Shown: positions 9,313 to 18,005 of the stretch, one piece after another
How positions within the stretch are numbered: the first letter of the stretch is position 1
How the letters are laid out: each line of letters opens with the position of its first letter
NCBI GenBank assembly: GCA_964522095.1
Contig: CAZFSO010000030.1
Location: 1-25,906, forward strand
Length of the DNA: 25,906 nt
Direction: 5' to 3'
DNA from: UBA6054 sp964522095
GTDB taxonomy: Bacteria > Planctomycetota > Phycisphaerae > Phycisphaerales > UBA1924
The notes under the pieces: generated by a model
What the model saw: only the letters and a program-made list of their open reading frames with translations
The model's database searches: none
What the model was told of the DNA's origin: nothing
Position numbers and translations under genes: made by a program

Positions 9313-9518
9313 GGATGCTCCGTGTGTGTCGTCGCGAACGGGTGTGCCGGAAACGCTCCGACAAAGCCCGCCGCCGGGCCCGCTTGGGGGTCGTCAAGCC
9401 TAGACCGGGCCGGCCCCCGGGTCCACGACCGCACGGGCCTGACCCCACCCGAACGGCCGCGGCTGGCACGCCTGGGAGGGGGGCGCCGGGGGTGGGGCGA
9501 CCCGGGCGATCCGGGATC

Positions 9519-9524
9519 TATGGT
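9519..9524 (+). promoter_or_regulatory. Candidate -10 box of a leaderless aminotransferase transcript
   Basis: TATGGT lies 6 bases before ATG 9531, and no Shine-Dalgarno is present between it and the gene. At this distance transcription would begin at or next to the start codon. No convincing -35 hexamer is visible. Confidence 0.35.
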
Positions 9525-9530
9525 TGCCCC

Positions 9531-10793
9531 ATGCGACAGCCCGCCCTCGCCCAACGCGTCCGCTCCCTGCGGCCCTCGGTCACCGTCGCCCTGAACAACC
9601 GGGCCAAGGCCTTGCGGGCGGACGGGGTGGACGTGCTGGGGTTCGCGGCCGGCGAGCCGGACTTCGACACGCCGACCTCGATCAAGCAGGCGGCGATCGA
9701 CTCGCTGCTGGCGGGGGACACCAAGTACACCCCCACCATGGGCGACATGGCGACCCGGGAGGCGGTCGCCCGCAAGTTCGAGCAAGACAACGGGATCGAA
9801 GGGCTGACGGGGCATCACGTCGCCATCGGGGCGGGGGGCAAGCACGTGCTGTTCACGGCCATGCACTGCCTGTTCGACCCGGCCGGGCCCGACGAGCGGC
9901 CGTGGGAGATGCTGCTGCCGGTGCCGGCGTGGGTGTCGTACGCCCCGATCTGCGAACTCGCCGGCGGCAAGGTGGTGGAACTGGAGACCACGCCGGAGTC
10001 GAACTTCCGCATCACGCCCGAGCAGTTGCGGGCCGCGATCAACCCGCGCAGCCGCCTGCTGGTGCTCAACTCGCCCTCGAACCCGTGCGGGACGATGTAT
10101 TCAGAGTCGGACCTGCGGGCGCTCGCGGCGGTGATCCACGAGGCGCGGGAGGTCGCCCCGGACCTGGTGATCCTGACCGACGAGATCTACGAGAAGATCG
10201 TCTACGCCGGGGTCCCCCACTTCTCGATCGGCTCGGTGCCCGAGGTCGCGGAGCGCACGCTGACGGTCAACGGCATGTCCAAGGCGTACGCGATGACGGG
10301 GTGGCGGATCGGGTACGCGTGCATCCCGGGCGAGTTCGGCAAGACGCTGGTCAACGCGATGGCGACGCTGCAGGGGCAGATGTCGACCAACATCACGAGT
10401 TTCACCTACGCCGCCATCCGGCACGCGCTGTCGGACCCGGGCGTCGCGGGCGAGGTCGAGACGATGCGGACCGCGTTCGCGGCCCGGGCGGACCTGATCA
10501 TGCGCCGGCTGGCGGAGATCCCGGGGCTGTCGTGCGTGCGTCCGCAGGGCGCGTTCTACGCGTTCCCCGACGTGTCCGGCCTGTTCGGGCGGCGCACGTC
10601 CAAGGGCGTGACGATCGACTCGGCGCTGAGCCTCTCGGAGGCGCTGCTCGACGAGGCCCACGTGGCGTTCGTGCCGGGCGAGGACTTCGGCGGGCGCGGC
10701 GGCAAGCACCTGCGGATCTCGTTCGCGTGCTCGGACGAGCAGATCAACCGGGGCATGGACCGGTTGGAGTCGTTCGTCGAGAGTCTCCGGTAG
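9531..10793 (+). CDS. PLP-dependent class I aminotransferase (aspartate aminotransferase-like, Ib group)
   Basis: A 420-residue cytosolic fold-type I aminotransferase. Seen: LGFAAGEPDFDTPTSIKQAA near the N-terminus, KYTPTMGDMATREAVARKF, NSPSNPCGTMYS (conserved Asn of the PLP site), TDEIYEKIVYAG (conserved Asp and Tyr), and the Schiff-base lysine in NGMSKAYAMTGWRIGY (K251), ending with FGGRGGKHLRISFACSDEQI carrying the substrate-carboxylate Arg. These are typical of the prokaryotic aspartate or aspartate/prephenate aminotransferases; substrate preference is not decided by sequence alone. The start ATG 9531 begins MRQPALAQRVRSLRPSVT, matching the family N-terminus. No Shine-Dalgarno precedes it; a TATGGT box lies 6 bases upstream. 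It converges on the MATE gene with a 3-base gap. Confidence 0.93.
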   Translation: MRQPALAQRVRSLRPSVTVALNNRAKALRADGVDVLGFAAGEPDFDTPTSIKQAAIDSLLAGDTKYTPTMGDMATREAVARKFEQDNGIEGLTGHHVAIGAGGKHVLFTAMHCLFDPAGPDERPWEMLLPVPAWVSYAPICELAGGKVVELETTPESNFRITPEQLRAAINPRSRLLVLNSPSNPCGTMYSESDLRALAAVIHEAREVAPDLVILTDEIYEKIVYAGVPHFSIGSVPEVAERTLTVNGMSKAYAMTGWRIGYACIPGEFGKTLVNAMATLQGQMSTNITSFTYAAIRHALSDPGVAGEVETMRTAFAARADLIMRRLAEIPGLSCVRPQGAFYAFPDVSGLFGRRTSKGVTIDSALSLSEALLDEAHVAFVPGEDFGGRGGKHLRISFACSDEQINRGMDRLESFVESLR

Positions 10794-10796
10794 GAC

Positions 10797-12401
10797 TCAG
10801 ACTTTCGCCTCGAGCCACCGGCCCTTGAGGAAGTAGACGGCGAAGAGCACGCCGCGGAGCACCAGTTCGCCGCACAGGCCGATCCACAGACCGGTGAGTG
10901 AGGGCTCCCACGGGACGGGGTTCTCGATGACGCCCCCGCCGAACGCCGCGGGGATGGGCAGGTCGACGCCCGAGCAGACGTAGGCGAAGGGCAGACGGAT
11001 GGCGTAGGTGGTGATCCAGGTCACGACCATCACGCCGCGCACGTCGCCGGCGCCGCGCATGCCGGACCGCGTGACGATGCTGATGGCGAAGGGGATCTGG
11101 ACGGCGCCGCAGATGACCAGGAGGATGGGCACCTGGGCCAGGTGGGTCGGCTGGGGGCTGAACCAGCCGGTGATGGTCTTGGAGAACAGGATGAACGCCA
11201 GGCCGATGACCGCCATCATGGCCGAGGCGATGGCGGTGCAGGTCAGGACGGCCCTGCGGGCGAGGTCCGGACGCCGGGCGCCGAGGTACTGGCCCGCGAG
11301 CGTCGCGGCGGCGGCGCCCATCGCAAAGCCGGGCAGGAAACTGAAGGCCTCGATGCGGATGGCGATGATGTGGGCGCCGAGCATGCCTTGGGTGCCCCGC
11401 TGAGCCGCGATCAGGCCCACCATCCCCACGATCAGGGCGTTGCCGACCCACATGCCAAGCGTTTCGGCGAAGTTCGGCAGGCCGAGGCGGACGATCCGCC
11501 GGGTGGTGATCCAGTGCGGCTTCATCCGACGCAGGCGCAGGCGCACGGACCAGCGCCCCGACCGCGCCTGGGCGAGGATGACGAGCATGCCCGCGACGTC
11601 GCCGGCGACCGTGCCGATCGCGATGCCGGCGACACCCATGCCCATCGACAGCGGCGGCGCCTGCCCGAAGACCTCCGCGCCGGACACCATCCACGACACC
11701 GCGATGTTCACGACGTTGCGAACGACCATCGCCCACAGCGGCGAGACGGAGTCGCCCGCGCCGCGCGCGCAGGCGATCAGCCCGAAGAGCAGCGACGAGA
11801 AGGGCACCCCGAACGCGATGATCCGCATGTAGGTGGCGAAGTAGGCGCCCGCCTCGTCCGACATGTTCAGGAACGCCGCGACGTGCGGGGTGACGGCCCA
11901 GATCCCCGCCCCCACCAGCAGGCCCGTGATCATCGAGAGCGTGGCCGTCTGGCCGATCACCGTGCGGGCGACGGCCAGCCGGCCCTTGCCGACCGAGCGT
12001 GCGACCAGCGCGGTCGCGCCGACGCCCAGGGCCATGATGACCAGGCCGATGAACCACATGATGTAGGACGCGCCGCCAATGGCGTCGGTGGCGGCCTCGC
12101 CGTCGGGCAGGCCCGCGGCCAGCCCGGTGTCCACCAGCCCCACGAGCGAGTTGAGGAACGACTCGGTGATCACCGGCCAGGAGAGCACCCAGAGCGCCGG
12201 CCCGAGCGTCAGCCCGGCCAGGCGCCCCGACTTGAACCGGCCGTCCTCGGTCACGCCGGACCGCGACGGCGGCGGCTGGGCCGTGGACGGCAGCACCGTC
12301 ATCTGCTCCTGGTCGCCCTCGTTGGCGGGGGCGGGCGCGGGCTCGTACGGCCCCAGGTCCAGCGGCGCGTCCTGGTTGTCGTGTGGGTCGGGTGGGTTCA
12401 T
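10797..12401 (-). CDS. MATE-family multidrug/cation efflux transporter
   Basis: A 534-residue inner-membrane transporter with about 12 hydrophobic helices in two homologous halves. A hydrophilic Pro/Asp/Gln-rich N-terminus of about 60 residues is longer than usual. The first helix region reads LSWPVITESFLNSLVGLVDT, characteristic of MATE proteins, followed by GVGATALVARSVGKG. The second half repeats the pattern (LGLPNFAETLGMWVGNALI; GAAAATLAGQYLGARRPDLA; RGAGDVRGVM). Expected role is drug or metabolite export driven by Na+ or H+; the substrate is unknown. The start at 12401 has no clear Shine-Dalgarno. A TACGAT box at 12419-12424 on the minus strand would give a leader of only about 10 bases. 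It is divergent from the 3-hydroxyacyl-CoA dehydrogenase and convergent with the aminotransferase. Confidence 0.92.
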   Translation of the reverse strand: MNPPDPHDNQDAPLDLGPYEPAPAPANEGDQEQMTVLPSTAQPPPSRSGVTEDGRFKSGRLAGLTLGPALWVLSWPVITESFLNSLVGLVDTGLAAGLPDGEAATDAIGGASYIMWFIGLVIMALGVGATALVARSVGKGRLAVARTVIGQTATLSMITGLLVGAGIWAVTPHVAAFLNMSDEAGAYFATYMRIIAFGVPFSSLLFGLIACARGAGDSVSPLWAMVVRNVVNIAVSWMVSGAEVFGQAPPLSMGMGVAGIAIGTVAGDVAGMLVILAQARSGRWSVRLRLRRMKPHWITTRRIVRLGLPNFAETLGMWVGNALIVGMVGLIAAQRGTQGMLGAHIIAIRIEAFSFLPGFAMGAAAATLAGQYLGARRPDLARRAVLTCTAIASAMMAVIGLAFILFSKTITGWFSPQPTHLAQVPILLVICGAVQIPFAISIVTRSGMRGAGDVRGVMVVTWITTYAIRLPFAYVCSGVDLPIPAAFGGGVIENPVPWEPSLTGLWIGLCGELVLRGVLFAVYFLKGRWLEAKV

Positions 12402-12481
12402 GCGTGGTCCGAACGTCGATCGTAGGAGTCCGGCGCGGAACCGATGGCGGGCTGCGCGCCCCGGCCGCCCGCCTTCCCCCC

Positions 12482-12487
12482 TACTGT
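12482..12487 (+). promoter_or_regulatory. Candidate -10 box for the 3-hydroxyacyl-CoA dehydrogenase gene
   Basis: TACTGT sits 39 bases upstream of ATG 12527, within the 125-base divergent interval. It fits a TAnnnT -10 pattern in an otherwise GC-rich stretch. No matching -35 is evident. Confidence 0.3.
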
Positions 12488-12526
12488 TGCGCCCCGCGCT
12501 GGCGGGCCAATCTGGAGGTCAGACGG

Positions 12527-13377
12527 ATGCACGGAATCGAGCGAGTGGGCGTGATCGGGTCGGGTCAGATGGGCGGGGGCATCGCGCAGGTGGCGGCGCA
12601 GAGCGGGTTCGAGACCACGATCTACGACATGGACTCGGGCGCCCTGACCCGGTGCAAGGCGTTGCACGACAAACTCTTCGCCCGCGCGGTCGAGAAGGGC
12701 CGCATGACCGACGACCAGGTGCGCCAGGCCCAGGCACGCCTGACCTACACGGACCGCCTGGACAACATCCACGGCGCGCACGTCGTGATCGAGGCGGTCG
12801 TCGAGCGGGCGGACGTCAAGAAGGACATCTTCCGCGGCCTGGCCGGCTCGGTCGGTGAATCGACCATCCTCGCCTCGAACACCTCCTCGATCTCGATCAC
12901 CGAACTGGCGACGAGCGTGGGCGACCGGGCTGACCGGTTCATCGGCATGCACTTCTTCAACCCGGTGCCGGTGATGAAACTGGTGGAGGTCATCAACGGC
13001 CTGGCCACCAGCAAGGGGACGACCGATCGGGTCCTCTCACTCGCGCAGGCCATGGGCAAGACGGCCGTGCCCGCCAACGACCGGGCCGGGTTCGTGTCCA
13101 ACCGCATCCTGATGCCGATGATCAACGAGGCGTTCTACACCTGGATGGAGGGAGTCGCCGAGCCCGAGCACATCGACGAGATCATGAAGCTCGGCATGGC
13201 CCACCCGATGGGCCCGCTGCGTCTGGCCGACTTCATCGGGCTGGACACCTGCGCCCACATCATGGAGGTGCTGGCCGAGGGGCTCAACGACGCCCGCTAC
13301 CGGCCCTGCCCGCTGCTCAAGCAACTGGTCACCGCCGGGCGCCTGGGCGACAAGACCAAGCACGGCGTGTTCAAGTA
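12527..13377 (+). CDS. hbd: 3-hydroxybutyryl-CoA (3-hydroxyacyl-CoA) dehydrogenase, cut by assembly gap
   Basis: A cytosolic NAD-dependent enzyme oxidising 3-hydroxyacyl-CoA to 3-ketoacyl-CoA (or the reverse). The Rossmann motif VIGSGQMGGGIAQVAA is at 9-24. ILASNTSSISITELA, the catalytic HFFNPVPVMKLVEVI (H142 and E154), and AGFVSNRILMPMINEAF are all intact, followed by the C-terminal helical domain up to GDKTKHGVFK. Family members normally end with a phrase like GRGFYDY, so only a few residues are lost in the run of Ns starting at 13378. The start ATG 12527 has GGAGG at 12514-12518. No other beta-oxidation gene is visible nearby, so it may act in beta-oxidation, butyrate or polyhydroxyalkanoate metabolism. 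Confidence 0.93.
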
Positions 13378-13477
13378 NNNNNNNNNNNNNNNNNNNNNNN
13401 NNNNNNNNNNNNNNNNNNNNNNNNNNNNNNNNNNNNNNNNNNNNNNNNNNNNNNNNNNNNNNNNNNNNNNNNNNNNN
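13378..13477. other. Assembly gap, exactly 100 Ns
   Basis: A run of exactly 100 Ns, the usual placeholder for a scaffold join of unknown length. It removes the end of the 3-hydroxyacyl-CoA dehydrogenase gene (plus) and the end of the Gfo/Idh gene (minus). Genes of unknown number could be missing here. Confidence 0.99.
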
Positions 13478-14185
13478 CGCGTCGTCGTCGAGCGTGCGCC
13501 CGGGGACGAAACTGGTCAGGTCGGCGAAGACCGACTCGACGGACAGGCCGGTGACGAAGCGGACGAGTTGCTCGGCGTGCGTGCCGATGTCGCCGAGCGC
13601 CCCGCCGGCGCCGGCCTTGGCGGGGTCCTGGCGCCAGGACGCCTGCTTCTGGCCGGTGCGTTCCAGGTCGGTCGCGAGCCAGCCCTGGTGGTACTCGGCG
13701 TAGACCTTGCGCACCCGGCCGATGGCGCCCGCGCGCACCAGTTCGGCCGCGTGACGCACCATCGGGTAGCCGGAATAGTTGTACGTCACGGCGCAGACCA
13801 GCCCGCTGGCCGCTGCGAGGTCGCGCAGTTCGGCGGCCTGCTCGCTCGTCACGGTGAAGGGCTTGTCGCACACCACGTGCAGCCCGGCGGTCAGGCATGC
13901 CCGGGCCGCGGGGTGGTGGGCGTGGTTGGGCGTGACGATCACGACGAAGTCCACCGGGTCGGCGCGGCTTGACTCGGCCGCGCCGAGGTCCTCGAACGAG
14001 CCGTATGCCCGGTCGGCCGGCACGCCGAGTTCGGCGGCCGACGCGCGGGACCGCTCAGGCGTGGACGAGAAGGCCCCGGCGACCAGTTCGGCCGTGCCGT
14101 CCAGGGCGATTGCCATGCGGTGCACGGCCCCGATGAACGACCCGGTCCCGCCCCCCACCATCGCGTATCGCAGTCGGTCAGCCAC
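13478..14185 (-). CDS. Gfo/Idh/MocA-family oxidoreductase, cytosolic, cut by assembly gap
   Basis: The N-terminal 236 residues of an NAD(P)-dependent sugar or inositol dehydrogenase-type protein. The nucleotide-binding fold begins MADRLRYAMVGGGTGSFIG. The conserved VTPNHAH, the CDKP motif with the catalytic Lys (K108), and GALGDIGTH with Asp199 and His203 are present, so it looks catalytically competent. There is no signal peptide. It starts with GTG 14185, three bases after the stop of the TIM-barrel isomerase upstream, so the two form one operon. The same pairing occurs widely in sugar and inositol catabolism; the substrate is not readable. The C-terminal part is lost in the gap, where about 100-150 residues would be expected from family length. 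Confidence 0.9.
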
Positions 14186-14188
14186 CGG

Positions 14189-15193
14189 TCAACCCCGATC
14201 CTTGTCAAAGGCGGCGTCGAACGCGCCGGCCGCGGGCGGGAAGTCCAGCCCGCGGATGAACTCGACCGCCTCGGCCGCGCCGTGCTCGCGGTCCATGGCG
14301 CTGTCCTCCCACTCGACGCTGAGGGGCCCGGCGTAGCCGATCCGGTTGAGGGCCCGGAGGATGCCCTCGAAGTCGACGTCCCCCCGCCCGGGCGAGCGGA
14401 AGTCCCAGCCGCGTCGGTGGTCGCCGAAGCCCAGGTGCCCGCCGAGGATGGAGTTGGTCCCGTCCAGGCGGGTGGCGGCGTCCTTGACGTGCACGTGGAA
14501 GATGCGGTCGGGGAACCGGTCGATGAGTTTGACCGGGTCGATCCCCTGCCAGATCAGGTGCGACGGGTCGAAGTTGATGCCGAAGGCCGGGTGGTTGTCG
14601 ACCGCCGCGAGCGCCCGCTCGAAGGTGTGGAGGTCGTAGGCGATCTCGGTGGGGTGGACCTCCAGGGCGAAGCGGACCCCGCGTCGTCCGAAGGCCCCCA
14701 GGATCGGCTTCCACTGGTCTCCGAACCGCGTGTAGCCGCGGTCGATGTCGTCCTGCCCGGTCGGCGGGAAGAAGTAGAGTTTGTGCCATACGGGGGAGCC
14801 CGTAAAGCCGTTGACGACGTTGAGCCCCATGGCGTACGCCGCCTCGGCGGTGTCGATCATCTCTTCGCTGGCCCGCTCCTGCACGCCCTCGGGCTTGCCG
14901 TCGCCCCAGACGCGCTCGGGCAGGATGGCGCGGTGGCGTTCGTCGATGGGGTCGGACACGGCCTGGCCGACCAGGTGGTTGGAGATCGCCCAGCACTTCA
15001 GGCCGTAGCGTGCGAGTAAGTCGTGTCGCCCCTTGCAGTAAGCGTCCTCGGACAGGGCCCGGTCGACCTCGAAGTGGTCGCCCCAGCAGGCCAGTTCCAG
15101 CCCGTCGTACCCCCACTCGGCGGCCTTCTCGGCCAGGGTTTCCAGCGGCATGTCGGCCCACTGGCCGGTGAACAGGGTGACGGGCCTTGGCAT
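14189..15193 (-). CDS. Sugar phosphate isomerase/epimerase-type TIM barrel, cytosolic
   Basis: A 334-residue protein of the AP-endonuclease-2/xylose-isomerase-like TIM-barrel fold (IolE, IolI and sugar-isomerase relatives). Candidate metal ligands in family order: E178 (FALEVHPTE), D209 (INFDPSHLIW), H233 or H235 (IFHVHVKDA) and E294 (LSVEWED). Early barrel segments GYDGLELACWGDHFEVD and LKCWAISNHLVGQA also fit. There is no signal peptide. ATG 15193 was preferred over an open upstream extension because family similarity begins at MPRPVTLFTGQWADMPLE and GAGGAG lies about 9 bases upstream. It is followed after 3 bases by a Gfo/Idh dehydrogenase, suggesting oxidation and isomerisation of one sugar or inositol intermediate. 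It is divergent from the MFS transporter gene. Confidence 0.9.
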   Translation of the reverse strand: MPRPVTLFTGQWADMPLETLAEKAAEWGYDGLELACWGDHFEVDRALSEDAYCKGRHDLLARYGLKCWAISNHLVGQAVSDPIDERHRAILPERVWGDGKPEGVQERASEEMIDTAEAAYAMGLNVVNGFTGSPVWHKLYFFPPTGQDDIDRGYTRFGDQWKPILGAFGRRGVRFALEVHPTEIAYDLHTFERALAAVDNHPAFGINFDPSHLIWQGIDPVKLIDRFPDRIFHVHVKDAATRLDGTNSILGGHLGFGDHRRGWDFRSPGRGDVDFEGILRALNRIGYAGPLSVEWEDSAMDREHGAAEAVEFIRGLDFPPAAGAFDAAFDKDRG

Positions 15194-15247
15194 CAAAAAG
15201 TCTCCTCGGAATCCGGGCCGCGGGTCGGGACGCACGCAACCGCTTTC

Positions 15248-15256
15248 TGGTATGCT
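15248..15256 (+). promoter_or_regulatory. Candidate extended -10 promoter for the MFS transporter gene
   Basis: TGGTATGCT matches the extended -10 pattern TGnTAnnnT and lies 48 bases before ATG 15304, in the 110-base interval between divergent genes. No consensus -35 is seen, which is common with extended -10 promoters. Confidence 0.4.
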
Positions 15257-15303
15257 CACCGCCCACGGTTCTCGTGACGCGGCGACCAGCAGGATACACC
15301 GAC

Positions 15304-16575
15304 ATGGCTCAACCCGGACAGCGTTCAGGCACGATCATCGCGACCCAGTTGTCGGTCATGATGTTCCTCCAGTTCTTCGTGTGGGGGGCGTGGTACGTCA
15401 CGATGGGGCCGTTCATGTTCGAGGTCGGCATGGACGCCAAGGCCGTCGGCTGGGCGTACACGGTCGGGCCAATCGCGGCGATCGCCTCGCCGTTCTTCCT
15501 TGGCATGGTCGCCGATCGGTTCTTCGCCACCGAGCGCGTGCTGGGGGTGATGCACCTGGCCGGCGGGGCGTTGCTGTGCGCGGCCCCCTGGGCGGCGGGC
15601 GAATCCCCGCTCGCGTTCGTCGCGGTCATCCTGCTGCACATGCTCTGCTACATGCCGACGCTGGGGCTGTCCAGTTCGCTCGCGCTGCACAACATGACCA
15701 ACGCCGAGCGGCAGTTCCCCCTGATCCGCGTGTTCGGCACGATCGGCTGGATCGTGGCGAACCTGGTGATCTCGGGCCTGGCCTTCGACCGCTCCCCGAA
15801 CATGTTCTACGTCGCCGGCGGCGCCGGGGTGACGCTCGGGGTGATCTCGTTCCTGCTGCCGCACACGCCGGCCCCGGCACGCGGACGGGCGTTCTCGGCG
15901 CGGGACGCCCTGGGCCTGGACGCGCTGGTGCTGCTCAAGAGCCGGTCCTTCGCGGTGTTCGCGGCGTGCTCGTTCCTGGTGTGCATCCCGCTGTCGGCGT
16001 ACTACGCCTTCGCCGGGCAGTACGTGGACGATTCGGGCTTCGACAAGATCGCCCAGACCATGTCGCTCGGCCAGATGTCCGAAATCCTCTTCATGCTCGT
16101 CATGCCGCTGTGCTTCGCCCGCCTGGGGGTCAAGTGGATGCTGGCGGTCGGGATGCTGGCCTGGGTGGCTCGCTACGGGCTGTTCGCCGGCGCGGCCGAC
16201 GAGCAGGTCAAGTGGATGGTGCTCGGCGGGATCGTCCTGCACGGCATCTGCTACGACTTCTTCTTCGTCACCGGGCAGATCCACGTGGACAACAAGGCCG
16301 GGGCGCGCATCCGCGGCCAGGCGCAGGGGTTCTACGTGCTGATCACCCAGGGCGTGGGGATGCTCATCGGGGCCCAGGTCGTCAGTCGGCTCGTGGCCGC
16401 GTACACCGACGAGGCGGGGACGATCGACTGGCGCACGGTGTGGATGTATCCCACGCTGTTCGCCCTGGGCGTGCTCGTCCTGTTCGTCGCCCTGTTCCGG
16501 GATTCCGGGGAACGGGCCGAGACGGAAATCACCCCATCGACGCCCGGCGGGCCGGACCCGACGATTCAGGCTTGA
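15304..16575 (+). CDS. MFS transporter, nucleoside:H+ symporter-like
   Basis: A 423-residue inner-membrane protein with about 12 predicted helices. The N-terminus MMFLQFFVWGAWYVTMGPFM, the loop FFLGMVADRFFATERVLG (MFS motif A region), LHNMTNAERQFPLIRVFGTI, and later GICYDFFFVTGQIHVDNKA are typical of the NupG/XapB nucleoside-symporter branch; GWIVANLVIS also fits. In planctomycetes relatives lie next to sugar-oxidoreductase genes, so a sugar or nucleoside substrate is plausible but unproven. AGGA at 15291-15294 gives a good spacing of 9 to ATG 15304. It is divergent from the cytosolic isomerase/dehydrogenase operon and 92 bases upstream of the Tat-exported Gfo/Idh gene. Confidence 0.88.
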   Translation: MAQPGQRSGTIIATQLSVMMFLQFFVWGAWYVTMGPFMFEVGMDAKAVGWAYTVGPIAAIASPFFLGMVADRFFATERVLGVMHLAGGALLCAAPWAAGESPLAFVAVILLHMLCYMPTLGLSSSLALHNMTNAERQFPLIRVFGTIGWIVANLVISGLAFDRSPNMFYVAGGAGVTLGVISFLLPHTPAPARGRAFSARDALGLDALVLLKSRSFAVFAACSFLVCIPLSAYYAFAGQYVDDSGFDKIAQTMSLGQMSEILFMLVMPLCFARLGVKWMLAVGMLAWVARYGLFAGAADEQVKWMVLGGIVLHGICYDFFFVTGQIHVDNKAGARIRGQAQGFYVLITQGVGMLIGAQVVSRLVAAYTDEAGTIDWRTVWMYPTLFALGVLVLFVALFRDSGERAETEITPSTPGGPDPTIQA

Positions 16576-16581
16576 AACCGG

Positions 16582-16612
16582 GCGGGCCGGGATGGTAAGT
16601 TAGACGGCCCGC
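16582..16612 (+). terminator. Weak hairpin after the MFS gene, possible terminator
   Basis: Arms gcgggcc (16582-16588) and ggcccgc (16606-16612) form 7 pairs around a 17-base loop, followed by GTTTG. The loop holds TAAGTT, which could instead be a -10 box for the next gene. Either reading is tentative. Confidence 0.3.
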
Positions 16613-16667
16613 GTTTGTGCAACCAGTTTCGCCGGCGGCCCGAACAGCCGGCTCGGAAGGACCCACG

Positions 16668-18005
16668 ATGACCGACACCCCCCGCCCCGGCCTGCCCGTC
16701 CCGTCCCGTCGTCAGTTCCTTGGCGCGACCGCGCTCGCAGGGGCGGCCGCCGTGCTCGGCGCATCGGGCACCGTCGCCAACGCCCGGCCTGTGCGTCTCG
16801 CCCCGACCGTCAAGCCCGGCCGGGTGAGCCGCCCGGGCGCGAACGACACGATCCGGATGGCCGTGATCGGCACCGGGGGGATGGGCACGGGCCACGCCCA
16901 CGCGTTCATGAACTTCGCTGCCACCGGGCAGGAGAACGTGCGGGTCGTCGCCCTGGCCGACCCGTGCGACGAGCGACGCATGAACTGCCACAAGGCGTGC
17001 GCCGAGCGGCAGTCCGGGGTGGAGGTCCAGGAGACCCGCGACTACCGCGAGATCCTGGCCCGCGACGACGTCCACGGCGTGCTGGTCGCCTCGCCCGAGC
17101 ACTGGCACGCCCAGCACGTCGTCGACGCGCTGGCCGCCGGCAAGGACGTGTACTGCGAGAAGCCCATGACGCTGGAACTCGACGAGGCGCTGCAGGTCCG
17201 AAAGGCCGTGCTGGCCCACCCCGAGCAGATCTTCCAGGTCGGCACGCAGATGATCATGCTGCCCAAGTACCAGGCCGCCCGCCAGGCCATCAAGGAAGGC
17301 AAGATCGGCCCGGCCGTCTGGTCGCAGACCTCGTACTGCCGCAACTCGACCACGGGCGAGTGGAACTACTACGGTATCAACCCCGCCTGGGAGCCGGGCA
17401 GGAACCTGGACTGGGAGGCCTGGTGCGGGCGGCTCGGCCCGCGTGAGTGGGACCCCAAGGTCTTCGCCCGCTGGCGCCGGTACAAGGACTTCTCGACGGG
17501 CATCATCGGCGACCTGCTGGTCCACGTGATGACACCGCTGATCTTCGCGCTCGACGCCGGCTGGCCGACCCGCGTCGTGGCCACCGGGGCGCACGTCGTG
17601 GACCACGACATGGAAAACTTCGACCAGGTCAACCTGACCGTTCAGTACGAGAACGGCCACACCATGGTGGTCGCCGGCTCGACCGCCAACGAGGTCGGCC
17701 TGGAGACCATGATCCGCGGGCACCAGGCCAACATCTACCTGAACGGGCGCCACTGCGACATCCGCCCCGAGCGCATCTATGTCGACGAGGTCGACCGCGA
17801 GGAGATCACCTGCCCTGACATCGGCAACGATCAGGACCAGTTGCGCCTGAACTGGCTGGCGTCGATGCGCTCGCGCCAGCCCGCGGCCTCGAACATCGAC
17901 CTCGCGTCGAAGGTCATGGTCGCGGTCGACCTGGCGGCCAAGTCGATGTGGACCGGGCACGCCTACCGCTTCGACCCCGAGACGCTCAGGGCGTCGCGTG
18001 TCTGA
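16668..18005 (+). CDS. Tat-exported Gfo/Idh/MocA-family oxidoreductase
   Basis: A 445-residue NAD(P)-dependent oxidoreductase with a twin-arginine signal: SRRQFLGATALAGAAAVLG at 13-31, so export is expected in folded form with cofactor bound. The Rossmann motif is VIGTGGMGTGHAH (67-79). The catalytic-type residues are present: K165 in YCEKPMTL, and D282/H286 in GDLLVHVM. The C-terminal domain is the long version common in planctomycetes. ATG 16668 is backed by GGAAGG about 7 bases upstream; an earlier GTG (16617) would place the Tat motif too far in. Its last 8 bases overlap the start of apbE, indicating an operon. Glucose-fructose oxidoreductase of Zymomonas is a known Tat-exported relative; the substrate here is unknown. 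Confidence 0.92.
   Translation: MTDTPRPGLPVPSRRQFLGATALAGAAAVLGASGTVANARPVRLAPTVKPGRVSRPGANDTIRMAVIGTGGMGTGHAHAFMNFAATGQENVRVVALADPCDERRMNCHKACAERQSGVEVQETRDYREILARDDVHGVLVASPEHWHAQHVVDALAAGKDVYCEKPMTLELDEALQVRKAVLAHPEQIFQVGTQMIMLPKYQAARQAIKEGKIGPAVWSQTSYCRNSTTGEWNYYGINPAWEPGRNLDWEAWCGRLGPREWDPKVFARWRRYKDFSTGIIGDLLVHVMTPLIFALDAGWPTRVVATGAHVVDHDMENFDQVNLTVQYENGHTMVVAGSTANEVGLETMIRGHQANIYLNGRHCDIRPERIYVDEVDREEITCPDIGNDQDQLRLNWLASMRSRQPAASNIDLASKVMVAVDLAAKSMWTGHAYRFDPETLRASRV

Noticed and set aside
9392..9397. TTGACG on the minus strand as a -35 box for rpsO
   Set aside because: No -10-like hexamer lies 16-18 bases downstream; a single hexamer is not enough.
16668..18005. Thr-Gly-Ala-His in the first exported Gfo/Idh protein as an ApbE target
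   Set aside because: The position after Ala is His, not Ser or Thr, and it lies in the C-terminal domain of an NAD-type enzyme, not in an FMN-binding domain.
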